Positions 1 through 6,045 of a DNA stretch of 14,891 nucleotides are shown one piece after another. Below the pieces are notes generated by a model, which worked only from the letters and a program-made list of their open reading frames with translations, had not been told where the DNA came from and made no database searches. The DNA lies in NCBI GenBank assembly GCA_023433225.1, contig JAEZDQ010000015.1, positions 1-14,891 on the forward strand. The letters are read 5' to 3'. The translations under genes and the position numbers were made by a program. Position 1 is the first letter of the stretch, and each line of letters starts with the position of its first letter. The stretch comes from Bacteroidota bacterium. Lineage in GTDB: Bacteria; Bacteroidota; Bacteroidia; Flavobacteriales; Weeksellaceae.

Positions 1-23
1 CGGTTAATGTCAAAAAATATCAT

Positions 24-59
24 CCCTTAGTTCCCCTCCTTTGGAGGGGTTAGGGGAGG
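24..59. repeat. GC-rich palindromic repeat upstream of 5S rRNA
   Basis: The core CCCCTCCTTTGGAGGGG (33-49) is a perfect 7-bp stem with a TTT loop. It is followed by a further GGGGAGG that could pair alternatively with the left arm. Similar CCCCTCC/GGAGGGG palindromes are, from memory, dispersed in intergenic DNA of many Bacteroidota. Only one copy is present here, so its repeat status is inferred. It ends less than 10 bases before the 5S gene, presumably in the 23S-5S spacer, although no 23S sequence is visible. Confidence 0.5.
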
Positions 60-67
60 CCGATTTA

Positions 68-175
<108 letters not shown>

Positions 176-184
176 TTTTTTTAC

Positions 185-220
185 AAAATCCTTATCATTT
201 ATTTGGTAAGGATTTTTTTT
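185..220 (+). terminator. Intrinsic terminator of the 5S/rRNA transcript
   Basis: AAAATCCTTA (185-194) pairs with TAAGGATTTT (207-216) to give a 10-bp stem around a 12-base loop. The T tract runs to position 220. This is a classical Rho-independent terminator placed just after the 5S gene. Confidence 0.9.
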
Positions 221-264
221 GGTTTAAATGTTCAGGGTAATGTTCAGAATTGAGTAAAATGAAA

Positions 265-357
265 GAACAGAGAAGTTAATTCGCCCTGGCGAACGATGGT
301 ACTGCATACAAGCGGGAAATTAGCCGAAGCCGCGCTTCGGCCCGCCAGTCTTTTTTT
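265..357 (+). pseudogene. 5'-truncated, remodelled 5S rRNA-derived sequence
   Basis: Three blocks match the intact 5S. GAACAGAGAAGTTAA (265-279) equals 106-120. A 24-base block at 294-317 is identical to 133-156. CCGCCAGTC plus seven Ts (342-357) equals 167-182. The first 38 or so bases of 5S are missing, so the 5' strands of helices I and II are absent. The parts that would have paired with them are replaced by local hairpins: TTCGCCCTGGCGAA (280-293), and a perfect 8-bp stem with a 3-base loop at 323-341. It cannot fold as normal 5S, so it is either a decayed gene or a 5S-derived small RNA or repeat. The duplication continues into a terminator-like hairpin. Confidence 0.75.
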
Positions 358-386
358 AAAATCCTCACAGCGTATTGAGATTTTTT
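358..386 (+). terminator. Degenerate copy of the 5S terminator
   Basis: AAAATCCTCA (358-367) pairs with TGAGATTTT (376-384), leaving one unpaired C, and Ts continue to 386. It occupies the same place relative to the 5S-derived copy as the strong terminator does relative to the true 5S, and it shares the AAAATCCT start. It was probably duplicated with it. Its activity is uncertain because of the bulge and the short T run. Confidence 0.55.
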
Positions 387-411
387 GTTCCGTCTGCTTC
401 ACTATAAATTG

Positions 412-419
412 TATATTTG
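412..419 (+). promoter_or_regulatory. Bacteroidota-type -7 box for the lipoprotein operon
   Basis: TATATTTG matches the TAnnTTTG consensus and lies 26 bases before the ATG at 446. The nearest upstream TTG (385-387) is 24 bases away, slightly more than the usual spacing, so only the -7 element is well supported. Confidence 0.6.
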
Positions 420-445
420 CGGCTCATCAAAATAAATTAATCTTT

Positions 446-961
446 ATGAAAAAAATATTCGTAGCATTTTTAGCATCATTGGCCATTATTTCCTGTCAAA
501 AAGAAAAAACGGAAGAAGTAAAAACTGAAAACACCGAATTGGCCATGGCGGATTATGAGTTATTTGGTTCTGAAATTACTCCGGAAGGAGCCATATCTCC
601 CGAGGAAATGCTGAAAATGTATGAATCGATGGCAACAGGCGATTCTATTGAGGTCACTCTTAAATCAAGCGTTACTTCGGTTTGCCAAAAGAAAGGCTGC
701 TGGATGAAATTGGATTTGGGTCAGCCGGAAAAAGAAGCCATCATCAATTTCAAAGATTATAAATTCTTTGTTCCGATGGATGCCGAAGGGGCCGATGCAA
801 TTGTACACGGTATGGCTTTCAAAAGGGAAATCCCGGTTGCAGAATTAAAACACAGAGCTGAAGACGGTGGTAAATCTGAAGAAGAAATTGCGGCGATTAC
901 CGAGCCGGAATTAAAGTATGATTTCGTTGCAGACGGCGTATTGCTGAAGAAAAAAGGTTAA
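446..961 (+). CDS. DUF4920 domain lipoprotein
   Basis: This is a 171-residue exported lipoprotein of unknown function. The N-terminus MKKIFVAFLASLAIISC is a type II signal peptide with the lipobox cysteine at residue 17. A short acidic linker follows, then a DUF4920-like domain with the motif CQKKGCWM, the FKDYKFFVP stretch and the C-terminal pattern AEDGGKSEEEIAAITEPE, features I recognise from that Bacteroidota family. The two cysteines spaced C-x4-C could bind a metal or form a disulfide, which is inference. The start at 446 was chosen because the open frame back to 296 runs through the 5S-derived element and the promoter, whereas 446 begins exactly at the signal peptide. The stop overlaps the next gene's ATG by one base (TAATG), indicating translational coupling with the CxxCH lipoprotein. 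Confidence 0.9.
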   Translation: MKKIFVAFLASLAIISCQKEKTEEVKTENTELAMADYELFGSEITPEGAISPEEMLKMYESMATGDSIEVTLKSSVTSVCQKKGCWMKLDLGQPEKEAIINFKDYKFFVPMDAEGADAIVHGMAFKREIPVAELKHRAEDGGKSEEEIAAITEPELKYDFVADGVLLKKKG

Positions 962-1410
962 TGAAACCCTTTCTCGGAATCCTTCTCCTGATATATGTTT
1001 TTATACCGGTTTCTTGTAACCAAGATTCTGGTAAAGAATTGAGTTCGAGTGAATTTAACGAAGTTTACCAACTTTCGGAAATGGCTTCGCTCATGGAAGA
1101 TATGTATTCCGAACTCGAAAAAATAAGGCCTCAAATTATTGAAAATAAAGAAATTGGAACTTATCCGCGAATGCTTGGGAAAATTCACACCGCTGAAATG
1201 ACCAATACTTTTGAACGAAATTTTGAGTTTGAAAGATTTAGCAAATTATTACTGGAAAACCAAAAGGCTTTGTATGACAGCCCTGCCGACTCATCACGTG
1301 TTGAACTTTACAATACCGTGGTTCGGAGCTGTGTCCTTTGCCATCAGTCAGAGGTCGGATGTCCCGGGCCAATTCCCAGAATTAATGGTTTGATAATCCC
1401 AATGAATTAA
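961..1410 (+). CDS. Small lipoprotein with C-terminal CxxCH haem motif (cytochrome-like)
   Basis: This 149-residue protein begins with a hydrophobic leader ending in a lipobox (IPVSC, cysteine 19), so it is probably membrane-anchored and exported. The middle is helical and charged. A single c-type haem-binding motif CVLCH lies at residues 124-128, close to the C-terminus, as in cytochrome c'-type four-helix proteins, followed by GCPGPIPR. Covalent haem attachment, and a role in electron transfer or gas binding, are inferred from the motif alone. The distal ligand cannot be assigned. The ATG overlaps the stop of the DUF4920 gene, so both are expected on one mRNA. Its stop codon shares three bases (TTAA at 1407-1410) with the stop of the convergent Nudix gene. 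Confidence 0.8.
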   Translation: MKPFLGILLLIYVFIPVSCNQDSGKELSSSEFNEVYQLSEMASLMEDMYSELEKIRPQIIENKEIGTYPRMLGKIHTAEMTNTFERNFEFERFSKLLLENQKALYDSPADSSRVELYNTVVRSCVLCHQSEVGCPGPIPRINGLIIPMN

Positions 1411-2003
1411 TAATCAACCATCGCTGACGATAACACCGTTTTGATGTTTTCGTAAGTATGGTTTAAAAGCTCCGGAATTTCAGTTTTTGATTTCCATTGT
1501 GCAATTCCGATTCCCTCCTCGGTTTGTGGAATCAATTCTTCATTTCCCTCATAAAACATTTCATACCAATAGGTTGTTTTCAACCGCAGCCGGGTGTCAA
1601 AATAGATGTGATACGTATGGGTGATGAATTTATTTATTTTTAAATTATTGATTCCACATTCTTCTTCCACCTCTCTGACAGCCGCTAATTCAGTGGTCTC
1701 GCCTACTTCTACTTTGCCTTTGGGCAAATCCCATTTTCCCAATCGGTAAATAAAAAGGATTTGGCCTTCCGTATTTTTGACTAAACCGCCGGCAGCCTCT
1801 ATATAATGGAAATGCCGGGTGAAAGATTGCCAAAGTTTATCTAAATTATGGGTGTAAATGTTGATAGAGGAAGCCACATTGTTTTTCAACATATCCATGG
1901 CTTCGGCAAACTGGCTTTCGTTATGGAATTTCAAATTTTTAGCATCGGGTACAGGTTTTTCCGACAAGGTTAAGGGTTTCTCGTAAAAAAAAACTTTGTA
2001 CAT
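1407..2003 (-). CDS. Nudix hydrolase
   Basis: This 198-residue protein carries a complete Nudix box, GKVEVGETTELAAVREVEEECGI, at about residues 96-118. It fits G-x5-E-x7-R-E-V-x-E-E-x-G-I, the Mg2+-binding catalytic helix that cleaves a nucleoside diphosphate linked to another group. The preceding GKWDLPKGK is the usual lead-in. The roughly 70-residue N-terminal extension (MYKVFFYEKPL...) is not part of the Nudix fold. The substrate is unknown. The start was set at 2003 (ATG, MYKVFF) because this opening looks typical for the family and an upstream start would need a TTG. Nine Ts in a row on the coding strand cover codons 4-7. The gene is divergent from the SRPBCC gene and convergent with the cytochrome-like gene. 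Confidence 0.9.
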   Translation of the reverse strand: MYKVFFYEKPLTLSEKPVPDAKNLKFHNESQFAEAMDMLKNNVASSINIYTHNLDKLWQSFTRHFHYIEAAGGLVKNTEGQILFIYRLGKWDLPKGKVEVGETTELAAVREVEEECGINNLKINKFITHTYHIYFDTRLRLKTTYWYEMFYEGNEELIPQTEEGIGIAQWKSKTEIPELLNHTYENIKTVLSSAMVDY

Positions 2004-2006
2004 TTG
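1999..2006 (+). promoter_or_regulatory. Candidate -7 box for the SRPBCC gene
   Basis: TACATTTG fits TAnnTTTG and lies 36 bases before the ATG at 2043. It includes the (complementary) start codon of the Nudix gene. No clear TTG is found at the expected -33 distance. Confidence 0.45.
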
Positions 2007-2019
2007 AAACAGTTTCACA

Positions 2020-2027
2020 CAAATATA
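2020..2027 (-). promoter_or_regulatory. Candidate -7 box for the Nudix gene
   Basis: Read on the minus strand, the sequence is TATATTTG, a full match to TAnnTTTG, 16 bases upstream of the Nudix ATG. That implies a very short 5' leader. No convincing -33 TTG is seen. Confidence 0.5.
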
Positions 2028-2042
2028 CTAAAATTCAAAATA

Positions 2043-2438
2043 ATGAAAGTAAGCACAGAAAAAGTGAGGTTTTCCAAAAATCAGGAAGAAACATTTGAAT
2101 TTTTATCAGATATGAACAATTACCGCCAGCTGATGCCGGACGACACCAAATCATTTGAAATCCATGAATCGGGGAAAGGCTTTGCCGTTCAAATCGGGAA
2201 TTTACCTAAAGTCGGGATGAAATTGAAAGATTCCAACCGGTCTTCCCAATTGGTTTTCGAATCGCCTTCACCGAATTTTGAATATTATTTAACGATTGAC
2301 ATTGAGCCGGTTGATGGATCGAATGCTGATGTGTCATTGAATTTTGATGGCAAATTCAATATGATGATTGAAATGATGGCCAAAGGCCCGTTGACGAACT
2401 TTATCAATACGATTGCCGAAAAACTCGGCCGGATTTAA
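2043..2438 (+). CDS. SRPBCC (START-like) family protein
   Basis: This is a 131-residue soluble protein without a signal peptide. The opening MKVSTEKVRFSKNQEETFEFLSDMNNYRQLMP, a beta strand, then a helix ending in 'Nyrqlmp', is the classic start of a polyketide-cyclase/SRPBCC fold. The C-terminal stretch FNMMIEMMAKGPLTNFINTIAEKLGRI would be the long helix that closes the ligand cavity. The family binds hydrophobic ligands, but nothing here identifies one. The ATG at 2043 was preferred over an upstream frame extension that runs into the divergent promoter region. It stands alone and ends two bases from the stop of the convergent glycosyltransferase gene. Confidence 0.8.
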   Translation: MKVSTEKVRFSKNQEETFEFLSDMNNYRQLMPDDTKSFEIHESGKGFAVQIGNLPKVGMKLKDSNRSSQLVFESPSPNFEYYLTIDIEPVDGSNADVSLNFDGKFNMMIEMMAKGPLTNFINTIAEKLGRI

Positions 2439-2440
2439 AT

Positions 2441-3538
2441 CTATTTCAAATCCTTATAAAACTTTCTTTTCAACAGAAAATACTGGAAAGGAACCCAATT
2501 TTTATGGTAATAATTTCGAACCCCCGGTTTCCGGAGTTTCCGGTAATGCGAAATCTTTTTGTAAAACCCGAAATGAGAATCCACTACCGCCCAAAGATGG
2601 GGGAATCCTTCATAGAACAAAAACACGATTCCCGTGATTCCATCCAGCGAAAGCCTTGCAAAAACAAATGGAAACGTTTTCCATTCGGGTAAATTCTTGA
2701 CCAACATCCACAAACTGTTTCTGAAATTCAGGTATGTTTTTTTCGGATTGCTGCTTTTCAGAGTTCCCCCGCCAAGATGGTAAATGGTTGATTCTCCACA
2801 ATAAAATACTTTTTTATGGGAATTGTTCAATCGCCAACAAAGATCGATTTCTTCCATGTGCGCAAAGAAACCTTCGTCAAATCCGCCGATTTCTTCGAAA
2901 TCCTTTTTTCGGATGAACAGACAAGCACCGCTCGCCCAAAAAGTCTGGATGCAATCGTTGTATTGCCCTTCATCTTTTTCCAAAGTCCAGAAAACGCGGC
3001 CACGGCAAAGCGGATAGCCTAAATTGTCGATGAAACCACCGCCGGCTCCCGCATATTCAAAATATTCAGGATTTTTATAATCTAAAATTTTGGGCTGAAT
3101 GGCTGCAATATTTTCGTCTTTTTGAAACAATTCCACAACAGGATCCAACCAGTTTTCAGTCACTTTTACGTCTGAATTCAGCAAACAGAAAATCTCCGGA
3201 GTGGAATTGTGTGCTTTGACAAGCTCAGCATGACTTTGATAATTTATATTTTTTTGATTTTCTTGCGAGTTATCTTGAACTTCGCCAATGTCATCCTGAG
3301 CTTGTCGAAGGATCTTTTTAATCCCTTCGTTATATCCTTTCGCATACCCAAAATTTCCTTCATTTTGAATGATTTTAATTTGCGGATAATTTGATTTTAA
3401 ATATTTTACGGAATCATCATCAGATGCATTGTCAATAACATAAATAGCCGCACCTTTTGAAAATGAGACTACTGAAGGAAGAAATTCTTCCAACAATTTT
3501 CTTCCATTCCAATTCAATATGGCGATGGCTGTTTTCAA
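2441..3538 (-). CDS. Family 2 glycosyltransferase with in-frame repeat insertion
   Basis: This 365-residue GT-A enzyme probably transfers a sugar (rhamnosyltransferase/WbbL-like) to a surface glycan. Motifs in order are AIAILNWNG (4-12), VIDNASDD (34-41), GNFGYAKGYNEGI (61-73), LLNSDV (119-124, the nucleotide/metal site) and WASGACLFIRKKDFEEIGGFDEGFFAHMEEIDLCWR (201-236), which holds the catalytic-loop acidic residues. Hydrophobic segments near 290-320 may contact the membrane. Residues about 76-109 are an insertion encoded by a palindromic repeat. The start is TTG at 3538, overlapping the acyltransferase stop as TTGA. An in-frame TAA lies just upstream and the conserved fold begins at residue 2, so no other start fits. 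AAGGA lies about 10 bases before it. It is the last gene of the minus-strand run. Confidence 0.9.
   Translation of the reverse strand: MKTAIAILNWNGRKLLEEFLPSVVSFSKGAAIYVIDNASDDDSVKYLKSNYPQIKIIQNEGNFGYAKGYNEGIKKILRQAQDDIGEVQDNSQENQKNINYQSHAELVKAHNSTPEIFCLLNSDVKVTENWLDPVVELFQKDENIAAIQPKILDYKNPEYFEYAGAGGGFIDNLGYPLCRGRVFWTLEKDEGQYNDCIQTFWASGACLFIRKKDFEEIGGFDEGFFAHMEEIDLCWRLNNSHKKVFYCGESTIYHLGGGTLKSSNPKKTYLNFRNSLWMLVKNLPEWKTFPFVFARLSLDGITGIVFLFYEGFPHLWAVVDSHFGFYKKISHYRKLRKPGVRNYYHKNWVPFQYFLLKRKFYKDLK
3212..3312. repeat. Palindromic repeat element inserted in a coding region
   Basis: The left arm (3212-3234) and the right arm (3290-3312) are inverted copies of 23 bases with 3 mismatches. The right arm contains CCTGAGCTTGTCGAAGG, which I recall as a very common dispersed repeat core in Bacteroidota. 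A related, more decayed half copy (TCTTGAACTTCGCCAAT, 3273-3289) abuts the right arm. The element adds about 34 codons (LRQAQDD...HAELVKAH) to the glycosyltransferase without a stop or a frameshift. RQAQDD and HAELVK are the peptides this repeat yields when translated. Confidence 0.8.
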
Positions 3539-4404
3539 TAATCGATTCCTTTTTTATATTTCCATCTTTTGTGGCTCCAAAGCCAATTATCCGGATTTTT
3601 ACGGATGGTTTCTTCCAAATTTTCGAAAAATTTATCAACGATCTCCATGGGTTCATAATTTTTGTCTTCAGGCAGAATTCTTTCGAAAGTGGTATGGTAA
3701 TGACCTTGTTTGATTTTTACCATTTTACAGAAAATAACAGCCATTTCTTTTTTGATGGCCATTTTATCAAAACCAATAAAAACAGGTGTGTCTTGGTTTA
3801 AAAACCTCAAAGAGTGATGAATGGCAGATTTTTTCGGGCTTTGGTCTGCCACAAAAAGGTAAGCATGTTCACCATTATTTGGGGTGCTCATCATATACCG
3901 GGCGGTATTTTTCATTTCCAGAGGAATGGTGCCGAACTTACCCCGAATCTGGTTGATTCTTTCATTCCAGAAATTATTTCTTACTTTATGGTAAACCGCA
4001 ACCGTTTTTTCGGTGGGAACATTTGGCCCCAAGCCTACAAACCATTCCCAATTAAAGATGTGCCCCGCCATCAAAATAATGTCTTTTTGCTCGTCCTTAC
4101 ATTCTTTGAAAATATGTAAATTGCTGTATGTATGCCGTTTGTTTAATTCATTTTGGGAAATGGAAAAACTTTTAAGCGTTTCGACCAAATAGTCGGCGAA
4201 GTTCTTATAGAATTTTTTGCGGATGGATTTTATTTCGGATTTTGATTTCTCGGGAAATGAATTTTCTAAATTTTGGGTAATGGTCTTTCTGCGGTAACCG
4301 ATGAAATAATTCAATAGAACATATAAAAACCAAGAGAATACATACAACACGGAAAACGGCAACAGCGAAAGGGCATACAAGAATGCGTAAAAAATCCGGT
4401 TCAT
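3535..4404 (-). CDS. LpxL/HtrB-type lipid A acyltransferase
   Basis: This 289-residue inner-membrane enzyme of the lysophospholipid acyltransferase superfamily is expected to add a secondary acyl chain to lipid A. A hydrophobic N-terminal anchor covers about residues 3-35. The catalytic H-x4-E motif is GHIFNWE (near 114-120), followed by the family's VAVYHKVRNNFWN, FVADQSP and the C-terminal NPDNWLWSHKRWK. The length is normal for the family. The ATG at 4404 (MNRIFYA) was chosen; one codon upstream is only a TTG. It starts 9 bases after the stop of the pseudouridine synthase gene and its stop overlaps the next glycosyltransferase start, so all are likely co-transcribed. Placing an acyltransferase and a glycosyltransferase together fits lipopolysaccharide assembly. 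The exact acyl donor and the position modified are unknown. Confidence 0.9.
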   Translation of the reverse strand: MNRIFYAFLYALSLLPFSVLYVFSWFLYVLLNYFIGYRRKTITQNLENSFPEKSKSEIKSIRKKFYKNFADYLVETLKSFSISQNELNKRHTYSNLHIFKECKDEQKDIILMAGHIFNWEWFVGLGPNVPTEKTVAVYHKVRNNFWNERINQIRGKFGTIPLEMKNTARYMMSTPNNGEHAYLFVADQSPKKSAIHHSLRFLNQDTPVFIGFDKMAIKKEMAVIFCKMVKIKQGHYHTTFERILPEDKNYEPMEIVDKFFENLEETIRKNPDNWLWSHKRWKYKKGIDY

Positions 4405-4413
4405 CAATCAGAA

Positions 4414-5097
4414 TTAATTTTCAAATTTAAGGCATTCTTTCCAAATCGCACCTTCAGGCGGAGGCGCGGCGATATTTATTATTTCTTTGGAAACCGGATG
4501 GATGAAATTTATGCTACGGGCATGGAGTGAAATGCTTCCGTCCGGGTTGGAACGCCTTGCACCATATTTCAGGTCACCTTTTACCGGGTGGCCGATGAAA
4601 CTCAACTGTGCACGGATTTGGTGTGATCTTCCGGTAAATAAATCCACTTCCAACAGGGAGTAATTATCCAGTAAGCCAATCACTTTGTATTCCAGAACCG
4701 CAATTTTGGCATCTTGGGTTGGATTGGAATAAACGGTGGTTTTATTGTTTTTTTGGTTTTTTCTGAGGTAATGTTCCAATCTTTCAGACTGTTTTTCGGG
4801 TTTTCCTTCAACAATCGCCCAATAGGTTTTTTGAACCTCCCGTGTTTTGAAGATTTCGTTCATTCTCCCCAAGGCTTTACTGGTTTTGGCGAAAACCAGA
4901 ACACCGCTTGTAGGGCGGTCAAGTCGATGAACCAGACCCAAATAAACGTTTCCCGGTTTCTGGCTGCGTTTTTTGATGAAATTTTTCAAAGAATCAATGA
5001 GTGGAATATCTCCGGTTTCGTCTCCCTGAGCCAGTTCTCCTGATTTTTTATTGACAATTAATAAATGATTGTCTTCATGTAATATTTCTGGTTTCAC
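4414..5097 (-). CDS. RluA-family pseudouridine synthase
   Basis: This enzyme, about 227 residues long, converts uridine to pseudouridine in rRNA or tRNA. The catalytic motif GLVHRLDRPTSGVLVFAK is complete (catalytic Asp in HRLDR), followed by KTYWAIVEG, FTGRSHQIRAQL and GHPVKGDLKYG, all typical of the RluA/RluC/RluD group. There is no N-terminal S4 domain, which is common for short members. No ATG is available. GTG at 5097 (MKPEILHEDNHLLIVNK) fits the normal family start, while TTG at 5124 would add nine residues. An in-frame stop lies upstream of both. It follows panB closely and precedes the lipid A acyltransferase. The target uridine cannot be told from sequence. Confidence 0.9.
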   Translation of the reverse strand: MKPEILHEDNHLLIVNKKSGELAQGDETGDIPLIDSLKNFIKKRSQKPGNVYLGLVHRLDRPTSGVLVFAKTSKALGRMNEIFKTREVQKTYWAIVEGKPEKQSERLEHYLRKNQKNNKTTVYSNPTQDAKIAVLEYKVIGLLDNYSLLEVDLFTGRSHQIRAQLSFIGHPVKGDLKYGARRSNPDGSISLHARSINFIHPVSKEIINIAAPPPEGAIWKECLKFEN

Positions 5098-5148
5098 TTC
5101 AAATATTCGTTTTAGAAAGAACAAATTAGCTTTGCTAACTACTGCAAA

Positions 5149-5961
5149 TCAGTATTGTTCCTTTTCATTTGGGAAATCAACGCTTTTTACATCTTGAACA
5201 TATTGGCGGACGGCACCTGTAATTTCATCGTACAAGTTCAAATATTGGCGCAAAAACTTCGGTTTGAATTCGTGGGTCATTCCCAACATATCATGCACCA
5301 CCAAGACTTGCCCGTCGCAATGAAGTCCTGCACCAATTCCAATCGTAGGAATGGAAAGCGATTCAGTCACCTTTTTGGCTAATTGAGCCGGGATTTTTTC
5401 CATGACCAATGAAAATATGCCTAATTCTTCCAATAATTTGGCATCGTTTATTAATTTTTCGGCTTCGGCATCTTCTTTCGCCCGGACTTTATAAGTCCCA
5501 AATTGATAAATGGACTGGGGCGTCAGCCCCAAATGACCCATTACAGGGATTCCCGCATTGATAATCCGCCGGATGGATTTCTCTACTTCCATTCCGCCTT
5601 CGAGTTTAACGGCGTGGGCACCCGATTCTTTCATAATCCTTACCGCCGAATCCAGCGCGCGTTGGGGATCGGATTGGTAACTTCCAAAAGGTAAATCCAC
5701 CACTACGAGTGCTTTAGATACTGCACGGACAACCGATTGGGCGTGGTAAATCATTTGGTCCAATGTTATGGGAAGCGTGGTTTCGTGCCCGGCCATCACA
5801 TTCGACGCTGAATCACCAACCAGAATCACATCGACGCCACCTGCGTCTACCATCTGGGCGATGGTGAAATCATAAGCGGTCAACATCGAGATTTTTTCCT
5901 TGGATTTCATGCCCCGAATGGTTTCGGTCGTAATGCGTTTTATTTCTTTGTTTACCGACAT
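5149..5961 (-). CDS. panB: 3-methyl-2-oxobutanoate hydroxymethyltransferase
   Basis: This is the first committed enzyme of pantothenate (coenzyme A) synthesis. It transfers a one-carbon unit from 5,10-methylene-tetrahydrofolate to 2-oxoisovalerate to make ketopantoate in the cytoplasm. At 270 residues it has full family length and all hallmarks: LTAYD (27-31), VGDSASNVMAGHETTLPIT (48-66, metal Asp50), VVDLPFGSYQ (87-96, metal Asp89), KLEGG (119-123), GHLGLTPQS (142-150), MEKIPAQLA (187-195, catalytic Glu188) and IGIGAG (207-212). The ATG start is clear. It heads the minus-strand run through the pseudouridine synthase, the acyltransferase and the glycosyltransferase, with 51 bases to the next start. 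An 84-base spacer separates it from the divergent polysaccharide export operon. Confidence 0.97.
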   Translation of the reverse strand: MSVNKEIKRITTETIRGMKSKEKISMLTAYDFTIAQMVDAGGVDVILVGDSASNVMAGHETTLPITLDQMIYHAQSVVRAVSKALVVVDLPFGSYQSDPQRALDSAVRIMKESGAHAVKLEGGMEVEKSIRRIINAGIPVMGHLGLTPQSIYQFGTYKVRAKEDAEAEKLINDAKLLEELGIFSLVMEKIPAQLAKKVTESLSIPTIGIGAGLHCDGQVLVVHDMLGMTHEFKPKFLRQYLNLYDEITGAVRQYVQDVKSVDFPNEKEQY

Positions 5962-6005
5962 TGTCTCAATTTTCAGCTAAGGTAGTATTATTTGGGGTTT
6001 TGTTC

Positions 6006-6013
6006 TATTTTTG
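6006..6013 (+). promoter_or_regulatory. Candidate -7 box of the polysaccharide operon
   Basis: TATTTTTG matches TAnnTTTG and lies 32 bases before the permease ATG, within the 84-base spacer to divergent panB. No TTG at the proper -33 distance is evident. Confidence 0.5.
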
Positions 6014-6045
6014 CGTGTTTATCTTCTATTAATAAAACCTAAACG

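Noticed and set aside
227..247. Direct repeat AATGTTCAG (227-235 and 239-247)
   Set aside because: Nine bases in AT-rich spacer with no other structure; it could be chance or a trace of the 5S duplication break.
296..445. N-terminal extension of the DUF4920 protein by 50 residues
   Set aside because: It would be translated from the 5S-derived element and across the promoter; the signal peptide starts exactly at 446.
958..1188. Antisense frames over the cytochrome-like, glycosyltransferase and panB genes
   Set aside because: They lie opposite genes with clear domain motifs and have no motifs or upstream signals of their own.
2441..3538. Glycosyltransferase as a pseudogene because of the repeat insertion
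   Set aside because: The frame is intact and all conserved motifs before and after the insertion are present, so it is kept as a coding gene.
3432..3801. Open frames across the junction of the acyltransferase and the glycosyltransferase
   Set aside because: They overlap two well-supported coding regions in shadow frames and show no recognisable domain.
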